A stretch of 64,000 nt of DNA, taken from Larix kaempferi (Eukaryota > Streptophyta > Pinopsida > Pinales > Pinaceae). Under the pieces are notes generated by a model. It was given only the letters and a program-made list of their open reading frames with translations, searched no databases and was not told the origin of the DNA. Positions 34,571 through 45,916 of the stretch are shown here, in pieces (position 1 is the stretch's first letter; each line of letters opens with the position of its first letter). The DNA lies in NCBI GenBank assembly GCA_027924585.1, contig BSBM01000440.1, positions 9,046,001-9,110,000 on the forward strand, given 5' to 3'. Made by a program: the position numbers and the translations under genes.

Positions 34571-37474
34571 TGTTGAGGTGTGTGAGTTGTCTTAAAGAAA
34601 ATGCCTAAATATTTAATTATCGGCCAAGGTTGGTAATCTTAAAGTTGAGGCACAATATATGCTAAGGTAGAATGGCACCTAAGTTTCGGCTTGTCAGACC
34701 TTCGAAATGTTTAATAAAGAAAAGATCGAAAGATCTTTCAAAATGAAAAGCTGAGTCAAACTTCAGAAAAAGATAGCAAATGAATTAACTCAACAAACAG
34801 ATCAGAATAGTATCAAATCATACTACTCTACTCTATGATTAAATAATGGAAAAAGAACAATTACTGATTAAAAAGCAAACTATTTTTATAAGAATGGAAA
34901 CTACTTAATCAATTCTTCAGATTCTAATCTAGGAATTCGAAACAACTGTAAATGAAATTAAAGATCTATCTATAGAATAACTGAATTTGATGGCAAAATT
35001 CATAAACATAAAACTATATGTTAATTCAAAACAAAACTACAAATTATAAATGAATTCAATAACTACTTATGCATTCAGTTAATACTTCAAAACTATACTA
35101 AAGCATTTAATTCTAATTCCATTCTCCTTGATTTTGTATGTCAAATGTGATAGGAACTGGAGTGAATGAGTCGTAATGACTTTCAAATGTAATAGAAAAA
35201 CAAAATGGAATTAAATCTAACCTAATTTCTGCAAAGAGATGTAAACTACAAAGTCCAATTACAGTTAACTTTAAACATTATGATCTATCTTCTATCAATA
35301 ATCAAAATGATATAAAACTAATGAAAATCTAGAAGCAAGTAGAAAACTTAATAAAGATATTTACTTCTGAACTTGATTTGGAAGCAAGTAGGAAACTTGA
35401 TAAAGATATTTTATATAGAAGCAAGTAGAAAACATTATAAAGATATTTATTTCTGATCCAAATTCTATTTCATGAACATCTTCATTAACTAGACGAATGG
35501 GAAACTAATCCTAAAGAAACTATCAAAATTCAGATAACTTGTAGAATGAAATTATTAACTCTAGTTTGAAAATAAACCTTAAAAAACATGTAGTAAACTA
35601 TGCTACGAATAAGACTGATAAATTTGAAAGCAACAACATATTAGTAAATCAGATATGAAAGACATAACTCAGAAAATAGTTGAAACGAAGTGAAGGAAAA
35701 TGAGATGGAGATTAAGAATAATGACAAACTTTAATTAAAAACCCTTATAGAATATAAAGAAAAGCCCTAATTATGGTTAAAGATGCTAATTAGAAGAGAG
35801 AAAGATTACAATTCGAAAACTTGAAAAACTGAGTTCAAGGTAATTATAAAACAATGCTGAAAGAATGAAAGTACGAATGACGATCCAGATGACAGCCTGA
35901 ATGACAGTCCGGATGGAAGAAAACAAAATAAACTAAAGAAAGAGGTAGTTTTGATGATCTTAACGTCAACTGGCGAATGCAGATGAACCTCCAGTGCAAA
36001 TAAGTTAGTGAGAAGAATGTTGAGAAGCTAAGATAATAGGAAGTAATCTATTATAATAATTATCTAAGAGATGAACTATTTCTATTATATGCTAAAGCAA
36101 GACTTATGTGAGAGAGATAATTAACCTACAACTACAGAAAGATAAGCTAATGAAACTAATTTTAACTATAACAGAACTTGAAACAACTTCTAACTAAACT
36201 CTATCTAATCATGAAAAAATGAAAGCAAACTACAAAACGCTATGCTTAGTCGATCACTATTAACTCTGAAAAAGTAAGTTACGTTAGCAACAAAATACAA
36301 ATTACAGAAACATAAGAAAATGACATGTACATGAAAACAAAATTAATTACATATATTGGAAAATGAACTAGCTATTTGCAGAAACGAAAATAGAGAAAAA
36401 TATAAACAAAACCTCCGGTTGATGAGGGGCCCTTCCCAACAATCAGAGATGGAAACTAAATTGACATAGTCGCTAACAACAGAGCATCAACGAACTAAAA
36501 CTTCCATTAACTGAGAAAATTACACAGTGCTTGTAGCTCAAAGGATAAACAGTTAAAAAGCTAGAGACTCAGACTCTGGCTTAAGACTAGAGATTTGTTT
36601 TTGTCTCAGTCACAAAGACAACTATTTATACAATTTTACAATGGGGAGAGCAAGTCGACCCTTTAGTGGTCGACTTCTCTAATAATAGGCAATCTTTAAG
36701 ATTGTAAAAATGGATTCCTGGTGATGTGACAATGCAGAGGTCGCCTGCCTTCTTTCACAGCATCGACCCTACCCAACGCGAACAGTTGCATGTTCGTTTC
36801 CTTCAACCGTGGGCAGAATCATGTGCTAGCAAGTCGAGCATGGAAGGATGGATCTACTGGAGCATCGACGTGGACAGAACGTGTGCTAGCGGACTAAGCA
36901 TGGGCGGACTGGAGTCCTCTAGAACATCGACGTGAGCAGGTGTGCATGATATCAGGCTGAACAAATAGGAAAGCCATAATGCTGGAGTGTTGACATGGGC
37001 AGGAGGTGTGCTGTCGAGCTTAGGAGGCAAGGAGGCAAATCTTCTAGAACCAAATCTCATCAGTCATAACCACCACGTAGCTAACCGAACCCATGAGTTT
37101 GTTTCTATTCTTTAATGGCAAGGAATATGCCAACCAATGATTCTGTGGATCAAACGTAGTGCTAAATGACAGGATGGACGTGACTGAATATTAGCAATGT
37201 AAACACGCATTTGCATGGAGGGGCGTTTGAAAACCATGTCATGTAGAGCAAAAACTAAATGCCACGCATATCTATAAATGTCACTTTAAACATTAATAAA
37301 TCATAATATAGCGAGATTTGACCACAATTCATATGATAAATGAATATATGCATACCTGGTTTGTTCGATGGTCTGAATGTCGGAAAGAATAACTTATCAT
37401 AGCAAAATTAATGAAAATGATGCCACTCAGAGTAGATTTCATGATAAAAAATAGTGACAAAATGGACACCAACA
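34571..37474 (-). repeat. G4 5' LTR, uninterrupted
   Basis: 2904 bases, TG...CA on the minus strand, flanked inside by the primer site and outside by the GACTT duplication. TATA box on the minus strand at 36622-36630 gives a U3 of about 0.85 kb and a very long R-U5 of about 2 kb. A GC-richer, partly repetitive patch with TCGACGTGG-like words lies in U3 (about 36740-37040). Minor ORFs inside are not supported as genes. Confidence 0.92.
36622..36630 (-). promoter_or_regulatory. TATA box of the G4 5' LTR
   Basis: Minus strand TATAAATAG. The same motif is kept in the 3' LTR at 16387-16395, which supports a functional role before decay. Confidence 0.55.
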
Positions 37475-37479
37475 GACTT
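37475..37479. repeat. G4 target-site duplication, right copy (GACTT)
   Basis: Five bases GACTT directly after the LTR end at 37474; identical to 9796-9800. Confidence 0.92.
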
Positions 37480-38636
37480 GGCACAAGCCCGTTGTGCCAT
37501 GTCGATGATAGAGGTCTTGCAGAATTGTACCAATCAACCTAACACTCTTCTCGCTTCCATTGGTGCACTAGAGCCGGATTCGTCGAATACAATCATGTTT
37601 AGACTCGATTACTTTAAATCGAGGCTTTCCCACCAACTGGATTTTCAACTTGCAATGAAGGTTGCTGGGAAGACAATCCATCATACTATACTAGATGAAG
37701 GTGCCTCTACCTCGGTCATGTCGTTATATTACTGGAGAGCCATTGGTTCTCCTAAGTTAAACCATTCTCCTATGACCCTGAAAGCATTTGACGGTCGTGG
37801 AATTCAACCCCATGGGCTATTACAAGCCTTAGTAGTAGAGTTGGGGTGTAATATTGTAACAATTAACATCGAAGTAGTCACAGCCCCTTTGGATTATAAT
37901 CTCTTGCTTGTTCGTAACTGGTTTTATGCCATGACTGCGGTCACGTCATCTGTCTTCTGCATTTTGCAATTCCCCCATCAAGGTGGAATTGTCACTATCG
38001 GCCAGTTGGACTTCTATACACCAGAAACCACTACTCATCCTGGTAATAATGTCCCTTTGTTAGGACAATCTTTGCAGTTATATGAGAGCATGGGGGTCGT
38101 CCTCATAAAATATTCATCTCTTATGGGCGTCTTTCCAACCCTGGATCCCCCTAACCATGTTTCCTCGGTGAACATGATATCCTCCATGATTCCATCCTCT
38201 TCTAACTCTACCGATCCATGTTTCGTTCCCGATGAGGCCACCATGCATTTGATTGGAGATACTATACCTCTCTCACCAGCTGAAGCTACTTATGAGGCTA
38301 TCCAGTCAAACCCCGAGGACTAATTGGCCATGGCCTCTACATCGTGTTCTCGACAACGGATGTCATCTTCACCAAGTCCTCTACTCCAAACTTTTCATTT
38401 TGATGAGTCCATTATGGAGATTATGAGTGTAGATGAACATCTATGGGAATACCTTCACCATCGATCATCCTTCCTACCCTCATTAGATTCTACGGAGAAC
38501 GCCATCACTACCATTTTTACACCGGATGTCTATCCTTTCCCACAATCACCTATCCCCACTTGTGATATGGTTATGGAAGGCAACATGGAAACATCACACC
38601 CACCATCCTGATTAACATATCAGTTACACCTGACAT
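37480..38636 (+). pseudogene. G2 protease region (resumes after G4)
   Basis: The G2 frame resumes directly after the GACTT duplication. About 70 codons in lies I-L-D-E-G-A-S-T-S-V-M-S, the aspartic protease motif of Tat-type elements (D-E-G-A-S in place of D-T-G-A-S), then L-K-A-F-D-G-R-G and a V-x-N-W-F motif. The open stretch ends at 38323 and the linker continues in the next frame to about 38611. The first 8 codons of the longest ORF (from 37454) come from the G4 LTR and are not part of G2. Confidence 0.8.
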
Positions 38637-39530
38637 CGTGGAAGACGTCCACATTGGCCAGACTTTCTCTCCTAAAGAGATCACCACTTTTATAGCCTTA
38701 TTCAAACAATTTTGCAACGTCTTCGCATGTACCTATGAGGAAATGCCCGGGATCAATCCTACTATTGTTTCGCATGAGATCAAGACTTATCTTGACACTA
38801 AGCATGTCCACCAAAAATTATGGCCAGTACACCCATGAAAAACTATGACAATTAAAGCTGAGATTGAAAATCTCTTGAAGGATGGATTTATCTATCCTAT
38901 TCCTTGAACAAAATGGGTCTCCAATGTCATCCCTGTGGATAAGAAGCATGGTACCATAAGGGTTTGTGTCGACTGTAGGGACCTAAACAGGGCTTGTCCT
39001 AAGGACAATTACCCTACTCCCTTCATCGATCAGATCATCGACAACTGCGTCGGGAGCGTTATATTCTTGTTTATGGATGGATTTTCAGGTTATAATCAAA
39101 TAGAGATCCACCCGGTTGACCAACACAAGACTGCTTTCATCTTCCCTTGGGGAACATTTACCTATCGTAAATTCCCCTTTGGTCTTAAAAATGTTGGTGC
39201 TACATTCCACTAGGCCATGTCGTATTCTTTTGATGATATGAAGGACTTTGTGGATCTCTATCTTAACAATCTCCCTACTCATTCGTATCATTGCGAGTTC
39301 CACATCAATCATCTGACGGTTGTATTCCTCAGATGTAGGCATTATAACATCCATTTGAATCCTCACAAGTGTATTTTCTACATCGAATCAGGATGCCTCC
39401 TAGGTTTTATCGTTTCAAAGGATGGGATCCGCATTGATCCCTTGAAGGTGGAGGCCATTGTCTCTCTCCCACCTCCTATTGACATCACAAAAATACAAAG
39501 TTTGCAAGGGAAGGAAACTTACCTATGACG
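38637..39530 (+). pseudogene. G2 reverse transcriptase
   Basis: RT domain: linker F-T-P-E-E-like segment, then V-D-K-K-H-G-T-I-R-V-C-V-D-C-R-D-L-N (fingers), FLFMDGFSGYNQI (first Asp region, D kept), F-P-F-G-L-K-N-V-G-A-T-F, and the catalytic box, which reads Y-L-N-N instead of Y-L-D-D. So both catalytic Asp of that box are lost. In-frame stops occur after I-P-x near 38907 and in the T-F-H-x-A-M region near 39213. Inactive. Same strand and order as the rest of G2. Confidence 0.82.
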
Positions 39531-40082
39531 TTTTGTCTGTAATTTTGCTCAAAAGACAGAGGGATACATGCAATTGCTGAAGAAGGACGTCCCTTTCATC
39601 TAGGATGACCAGGTCCAGCAAACCTTTGACGAATTAAAGTTTGACATTACTCACACCCCTGTGCTCCAACCTCCCAATTACTATAAGGATTACATCCTTT
39701 GTCTTGTTGCTTCCACCACCATGATTTCCATGGGATTGGTCCAGGAATACAACAATGCCCAGGAACATGTGATCTATTACCTCAGTAAGGGTCTTATCGA
39801 CTCTGAAAGCTGTTACTCACATGTAGAGAAAATCACTCTCGTGGCAGTCATTACCGTCCAAAAGTTCCATCACTACATCCTACTACGCAACACTACTGTT
39901 ATTGCTGACTCGAACCCCATGCACCATGTCCTTACACATAAGGTGCTCAGGGGCAAGTATTCACGTTGGATCGTGATACTTCGGGAATTTGATCTCCTCT
40001 TCGAGAAATATAAGTTAAAGAAATCCTTGGTGTTTGTGGAGCTCATTTGCTATCTACCCCATGTTGATACGGGAACTGAGCC
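39531..40082 (+). pseudogene. G2 RNase H (cut by S2)
   Basis: After two stops the frame gives V-L-Q-P-P-N-Y, a degenerate L-C-L-V-A-S-T-T-M-I-S-M-G-L-V core, then V-I-Y-Y-L-S-K-G-L and S-H-V-E-K-I-T-L-V-A-V (helix), I-A-D-S-N-P-M, as in plant gypsy RNase H. The usual first Asp of the domain appears replaced. It is cut at 40082 by solo LTR S2, and the apparent ORF extends about 34 codons into S2, which is not part of the gene. Confidence 0.75.
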
Positions 40083-41941
40083 TGTTGACACCGTATTTGA
40101 AATGCTCAAAGAAACCCTAAAAGGTTTGTCAAAAATACCCAAAAGAAGTAAATTTACTAAGGATGTGTTGAATGAAGGGTTATAATACAAAATCAACAAA
40201 GCAAAAACCTACAAGTGCAATAGTCCGAAGGAAATTATTGAAAAGGTTAAATCTTAGCGAAGTTCCAACGACAGAGATGACGAAGGAAAAGATCAACAGC
40301 TATCGTGGATCCCCGCACCGCCCAAAAGTTCGTTTGCAAACAATGATGAGTGGTTGCGGACATAATACCGTTGGATTATGTGTCGCATTGTTATTGCCTC
40401 GCATCAACATGATAGTGGTATCACAAACCACTACAACACTGTGCGGAACCACCAAAGGATAATACGGGGTAAACGTGGGCCATAGCACATGGCAGACGTA
40501 GAAGGCACAATGGAATACACCATATGTTGACATAAATCGGATGGACGATATACATTGGCATAAAATCTAAGGACGAGATTCATCCGCATCATGGGAAGTG
40601 CACACTCAATAAAGGAAAGAGTGGTTGCGGTAATTAAACCACTCTAACAGGTGTCAGAAAATAGTTGATCCGCACATAGTTAAAACCAGAAAGGAAAACC
40701 ATTATTGGGATCACGGATACCACCATGGGAAATAAAGAGGCACAAGATCTAACGGCTCAAATCAAAAAGCATGTGATCAACGGTCTGAAATAAAGTACAT
40801 TCAGAAAGCTACCAGAAAGTTAAGAAAAAGAGATTATATAAAACAAAAGGGTTTTCAAATAACGACATTTTGTCTATGTGTCGCTGTTCCTGGAAGCTCT
40901 GAAGACCGGTGGAGATCGGCAGTTGCGACAGAAGGATAAATAAATGTCTGTATAGGTCACCTTGAAATGCGAGTCTTGGTGAAGGAAATGACCAGTTATG
41001 ATCTACCCATGGTTGACCAATGGAACTATGTGGATAAATATGGAAGGACAAGATATTATGTTCATTCATGAAGATAAATTCAGAATTCTTGCCAAGTGGC
41101 AAATATGATGTTTTTATTTTAAAAATTTGTAATATTGTTTAAAGACAATTATCTATTGTTTAAAGACAGTTATCTTTCGAGTTAAGACATTTTCAGTTAC
41201 TAGTTAAAAGAAGTGGTTATGTCAAGCTTCTTTCGAATTTTGTATAAAAGACAATGAGAATCATTTTCGAAAGGGTTGGAAACTCGTTGAGAGACAATAA
41301 GTTTTGAAGTCAAATTTTGATAGAATAATAAAAAGCCGTACAGTGGAAATACCTATCTTTGGAGACCAGAGATTCATGTGTTGATCATTTTTACAGTCTG
41401 TCTTTTCCCTCATCTCTATATGTGCATGTTTACTTTCTTTGGTATATCTTCCATTATGTTCTTCTTCTATGCTTAAATGAACGTTTGAAATAAATTGGGA
41501 TTCATACTGGTTATGCCTCGTTTTATCGCATTTAAGTATCCATTATTTCTCCAAAGTTGACAATGGATTCATCCTAGTTAGATGCTTGTTGTTGATGGAT
41601 TATCATTATTTCTTTCTATACCACCTGCAAAATCAAATTGATTGTGATATGGTTGCTATCTTTCCTCTATGAAAATCTATTTGGTATAAATATCTTGTTG
41701 GCATGTTAGATATTTGAAAGTTGACTCCATACCCAATGTTTCTTGTTTCCTTTTCAACCAAGTGAATCATTTTTGAGAAATTTTGAGCGTGTTTCTATAT
41801 ACTTTTAGCCTTTACATATATCTTGTGAGAGAGCCCTCTCTGGTGGAAAAAATGGCTAATTTTTCTACCTAAAGTTTGGTTTGAAATAAGTTACCTTAGG
41901 TGTTATTCTTTTACAATCGGGATAAAATCTGAGTGTTAACA
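40083..41941 (+). mobile_element. S2: solo LTR (1.86 kb) in G2
   Basis: Starts TGTTGACACCG and ends GTGTTAACA (imperfect inverted terminal repeat, TG...CA). Flanking 5-mers are GAGCC and GATCC, a 4/5 match to a target duplication. Removing the unit with one flank leaves the G2 pol frame open. TATA box TATAAAAG at 41243-41250 shows plus orientation. It has no internal coding region or second LTR, so it is best read as a solo LTR left by recombination. ORFs inside are not supported. Confidence 0.82.
41243..41250 (+). promoter_or_regulatory. TATA box of solo LTR S2
   Basis: TATAAAAG about 1.16 kb into the LTR. A second TATATAAAA near 40835 is less well placed. Confidence 0.45.
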
Positions 41942-43221
41942 GATCCCATCGACTCCTTTCCAGACGAGTCATTGTTTCTCATAAGCACGTCTGACTCATG
42001 GTATGGAGATATTGCATTATATATTCAAACCCAATGATTCAACCCCCAACTATCTCCTGATGACCGTCGTCGTATCCGACACCATGCCAAGTATTACTTG
42101 ATCATCAGTGATACCTTGTATCGCCGTGGCATATAATCTATCCTTCGACGTTGTTTAACTCATGAGGAGGCTAAACATGTAATGAATGACTGTCACTTCG
42201 GGTCTTGTGGCGGTCATCTTTCTGGGATGGCTATATCCCATAAATACTACGCATAGGATACTACTGGCCTTCGATATTAAAGGACTATATTCAGGCCGTT
42301 AAGAAGTGTCCTCCATGCCAACACTTTCAATTCAAGAAGTGCTCCCATCGAGCCTCTTTACATCGGGTTATTGCTGTCATCCCCTTTGCTAAATGGGGCA
42401 TATATTTCATGCACTGTAAGCCTAGCTCGGCCGGGGGGATGGTTATGTCATTGTAGTTGTCGATTGTTTCACTAAATGGGCCGAGGCAATGCCTACGTAC
42501 AGTGATGATGGAAAAACTACTACAGTATTCATGTTTAACCATGTCATCGTGCGATTCGGAGTTCCACAAGCCATCATTACCATTCACGGATCCCATTTTC
42601 AAAACAATATGGTAGATGAATTGAGTGCCAGATTGGGTTTTCGCCATCAGAACTCAACCCCATACTACCCACAATCCAATGGAAAAGTAGAGGCCATCAA
42701 TAAGGTCTTGAAAACCATGATTCAACAAATGGTGGGTACTCACAAATCAAATGGGCATAACATGCTCTTTTCTTCCCTTTGGGAATATAGGAGCTCCATT
42801 AACACTGCCACCGGGTTTACACCCTTCCAACTAGTTTACGGATTGGAGGTAGTTTTACCAATAGAGTGCGAGATTCCATCACTAAAAATTGCAGTCAAAT
42901 TTCTCCCACACACCACTGCCGAGGAGGAACGCTTCCTTCCCTTGGAAAAACTCGATGAAACCCGCCGTGGTGCTTCTCTTGCCAATGAAATGCACAAGAA
43001 ATGCATTAAATTCCAGTACGATAAGTGAGTCCAACCTCGTATCTTCAATGAAAAAAATCTGGTCCTCACATATGACTAGAAACATGATAAGCCGGGGGTA
43101 GGCAAGTTTGAGTCCATGTGGCATGGGCCATATGTTGTAAAATGTGTCTTAGAGAAGGGAGCTTATGAGTTCGAGGATTATGATGGAATATCTCTAGGGG
43201 AGCCTCACAATGGGCTCTACT
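41942..43221 (+). pseudogene. G2 integrase
   Basis: Zinc domain near 42180 (N-D-C-H-F-G-S-C-G-G-H-L-S-G ... C-P-P-C-Q). The core then reads K-W-G-I-Y-F, where the usual Asp is Tyr, and I-T-I-H-G-S-H-F, where the usual T-D-H-G has lost its Asp. The third acid is kept in N-G-K-V-E-A-I-N-K. The ORF at 42489-43028 carries the core to the L-x-Y-E-R-R region, after which a stop leads into G-P-Y-V-V-K-C-V-L-E-K-G-A-Y-E and the final L-Y-L-K-R-Y-Y-A at 43221. No chromodomain. Two of three catalytic acids are gone, so it is inactive. Confidence 0.85.
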
Positions 43222-43629
43222 TGAAGAGATACTACGCTTGAGTTTTCACGCATTAGTATCTTGTATATTTAATGAATTAGAAGTGGTAGATTTCATGGAA
43301 CACACTTAGAGCCACAACATGCCATCTAGGTGAAGCAATATCAAAATTTTATCCATCCATTGATGCCAACAAATATGAATCCATATTATCATGAATATTT
43401 TATATGCACATCATGCCTACTACTTAAATAAGATACACTCAAATTTTGTCTTCTCTGTATGGATAATCCCAAGGAAAAAGGATCCAATTAAGTGGCTTTA
43501 CCTCCTATGCTTAGTGGATTGATCCACACACTACATCCTGCTAACAATGGGCTAGTTTGAACAACACACCAACTCCTTTATCTAGACAGACCGAAAGTAC
43601 AACGATACCAAAAAACACAAAATACTTGC

Positions 43630-43700
43630 GAATTTGTTGTAGAGGGTCTCAACGACTGTGAATTTGTTGTAGAGGGTCTCAGCGACTACGAATTTGTTGT
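43630..43700 (+). repeat. 30-bp tandem repeat, 2.4 copies
   Basis: GAATTTGTTGTAGAGGGTCT starts at 43630 and 43660 and a partial copy at 43690; exact 30-base spacing. Confidence 0.88.
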
Positions 43701-43729
43701 CCTCCTCTTCAAAAGTCTCCCGAAATAAC

Positions 43730-44035
43730 TTAAACCCAAAATCCCCAAATCTTGTCAGCTCCATTGCTTAGGCCATCTAGTTGGCTTAATTTAAAAAATA
43801 CCTAAATAACTAAAACCCCAAATCCCCAAATCCTGTCGGCTCCATTGCTCTGGCCGTCTGGTCGGGTCAGTATGTATAGGTAAACTCCCAAACTCTCAAG
43901 GTAAAAACTCTGCACCAGAGCTCTCACACTCCAATTTAAAAGTCCACAAATAACCAGAATGACCCAAAACCACAAACAATTAAAACCCCAAATCCCCAAA
44001 TACCCAAATCCCCAAATACCCAAATCCCCAAACAA
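43730..44035. repeat. CCCAAATCCCCAAA-rich repeats and a 70-bp duplication
   Basis: Two related blocks, CCCCAAATC followed by TTGTCAGCTCCATTGC or a variant and a CTGGTCGG-like end, start near 43738 and 43815. A pure CCCAAATCCCCAAATA run closes the region at 43985-44033. Confidence 0.7.
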
Positions 44036-44400
44036 CTCTGTAGCATGCTACTCGCCCAAAACACTCCCCAAAATTAATTAACTGTCCATAGTACCTACAT
44101 TACATCCATCACTGCATTGCGACAATGAACTCCGCACTGTATTTCCACTCACCCAAATGCCCACTCCTATACAGAGCGCCACTTGAGAGATTTCACTTTC
44201 CCAAAATTTTGACTCCTACACTGCATAATGCAAAGCGCTCTCCCGCATGTCCTCCCCCCACATACATTGGAATATCAAACTTAGACCACTGACATAAAAA
44301 TTTACTGCCACCATTACAACCCTAACCATGCATGCCTCTACACTACACCACTCTGACACTCCCCACTCGCACAAACGATGTCCTGCCTCACCGAATTACA

Positions 44401-44468
44401 ACTCCGCGCCAGTTTGCATATTCATGAATTTTTCCCACTCCGCGCCATTCTACATATTCATGAATTGT
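44401..44468 (+). repeat. 36-bp tandem duplication
   Basis: ACTCCGCGCCA(G/T)T... followed by CATATTCATGAATT occurs at 44401 and 44437 with a few substitutions. Confidence 0.8.
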
Positions 44469-45199
44469 AATGTTTTTCCAAATGATATAAAATATATCGA
44501 ATTATGGTTAATCAATGAATGTTGTCCTATTTTGAAAGTTGTGTGTTACTTTAAGTCTGTGTGGCACAATAACGTATGTCTTAAGAATTTTCCATGAGTG
44601 AACCTAGGTCATGTATCCAATATGTTATGTACCATTAACCTAGTTCATGTCTCCCACTATCATGTTATGTAACACTAGGCTAATTTCTTAGCCTATGTTT
44701 TGGTTAAATAAAATTTGTTAATTAGCTTATGTTTTGGTTAAAAAAAATTTCTTAGCCTATGTTTAATATTCTTATGTTGTAAGCACGACCCTCCCATTAT
44801 GGAAGAATTAACAATGTATATTTGTAGATGGTGTACAACACTTTTGAAACATCCCTTTGGCTAAGAGGCCATGGGGGCATCTAATATTATGCCAAATTTA
44901 CCTAGGTCGACTTCATGCACATGGCCCCAACCAATACATGAAAATAGTTGCTTGTAAAACTGAGATGTGTCGCAAGGGGTGAAGCATGTTTTGACTAGCA
45001 TATCTTCATTCTAGACGACAAGGTGAGGAGGAAGAATAATAAGTGAAATAGGTTGCTCGCCATTCATAATTTTTGGATGAAATTGCTAGTACTAGGGTTA
45101 ATTAATTTCATATCTTCTATTTAATATTATATACAACTTTCTAATATGCTTATGCCTAAGCACAAAGTTTATAGTTATGGTGAAAAAAGCACAATAGCT

Positions 45200-45461
45200 T
45201 TAATAGTGTTTAGTCGCTATAGCAGTCTTTAGTCATTTTGGTTTATGTGACTAATATTTATTTAGTTTTGTTTTTTACCCGACAATTAAATTAGTAATTT
45301 ATTTATTCATGTTTATGTGTGTGACTAATTATTTTTTACCTGACAATCAAATTAGTCATTTATACCTGTGTTGCAAAAAAATAGTAGAATTTAGTCATTT
45401 TATGTTGTTGTGACTAAACGTTTTAGTTACGTAGTCATTTATCTCACTTTCTCTACCAGTG
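45200..45461 (-). mobile_element. Possible CACTA-type transposon end (fragment)
   Basis: Minus strand starts CACTGGTAGAGAAAGTG at 45461, then carries repeated TGACTAAA / TTTAGTCA words in both orientations (about eight in 260 bases). Terminal CACT plus short subterminal repeats is the pattern of CACTA (En/Spm) DNA transposons and related small elements. I found no matching opposite end or 3-bp duplication, so this could be a truncated piece or a chance array. Confidence 0.35.
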
Positions 45462-45466
45462 CTACC

Positions 45467-45467
<1 letters not shown>

Positions 45468-45516
<49 letters not shown>
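45468..45516 (+). repeat. (GA)n microsatellite
   Basis: About 24 uninterrupted GA units. The Ser-Leu ORF on the minus strand here is a shadow. Confidence 0.98.
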
Positions 45517-45520
<4 letters not shown>

Positions 45521-45916
45521 CATCTCTTTTATTTCCTCATATGGGATCCATAACATATCATATGTATAGTATTGGAGCATCAAATGAGAAAAATAACCCT
45601 CCCTTGGGTTGGTTGCACAGGTTCACATCAACTACATCCAACACCAAGGTGTGCTTCATCATCTCTATTCTTTTGTTAATATAAGATGTCATTATTTATA
45701 TTATTCTTGTTTCTTTGTTTAGCTAGTTTCTTTTGTTACATTCAAGGATGGCTATTGAAGAATTCCCTTTAGTTACTTTTTATTGTTCCATCAAATCCTT
45801 TTGATTTGGTCAAGATTCCACAACCTTTGAGTACGTACTTTTGGTACATATAGATGATAAAACACCAATAGTGGTTTTTCTAGTCCCATACTAGAGATGA
45901 ATCTTATAATTCATCC

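Larger units (their letters stand above)
9801..37474 (-). mobile_element. G4: complete Athila-like Ty3/gypsy element (nested in G2)
   Basis: Minus-strand element bounded by two 2.9 kb LTRs and a perfect 5-bp target duplication GACTT (9796-9800 and 37475-37479). LTR ends read TGTTGGTG...CTCAACA on the minus strand. Primer site TGGCGCCACTGTTGGGG (34551-34567) is tRNA-Asp-like, and a purine tract TTTGGGGGAA precedes the 3' LTR at 17240. Gene order gag, protease, RT, RNase H, integrase, extra ORF. Without its two inserts (S1, C1) the element is about 16 kb. Athila-type protease and gag motifs support the lineage. Stops and frameshifts make it inactive. Confidence 0.92.
6697..43221 (+). mobile_element. 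G2: Ty3/gypsy (Tat-like) retrotransposon, decayed and interrupted
   Basis: Plus-strand coding order gag (6697-9800), protease (37480 on), RT, RNase H and integrase (ends 43221 at a Y-Y-A stop). It is split by G4 (9801-37474) and by solo LTR S2 (40083-41941). Removing either insert with one copy of its target duplication leaves the G2 frame open across the junction. The DEGAS-type protease motif, the integrase without chromodomain and the C-terminal LYLKRYYA match the non-chromovirus Tat branch as I know it. Many stops and lost catalytic residues make it inactive. No 3' LTR was found. Confidence 0.85.
43222..45199. other. Non-coding stretch with small tandem repeats
   Basis: No recognisable coding sequence. 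It should hold the G2 3' UTR at its left, but I see no LTR matching 3520-6017. It holds a 30-bp repeat (43630-43700), CCCAAAT-type simple repeats and a diverged 70-bp duplication at 43730-44035, and a 36-bp duplication at 44401-44468. The rest is AT-rich. Confidence 0.55.

Noticed and set aside
36428-37474. A separate 1 kb dispersed repeat shared with 16197-17239
   Set aside because: Together with 34571-36428 it forms one LTR; the apparent separation comes from the S1 insertion in the other copy.
45395-45583. 62-codon minus ORF with a Ser-Leu run
   Set aside because: It is the translation of the (GA)n microsatellite.
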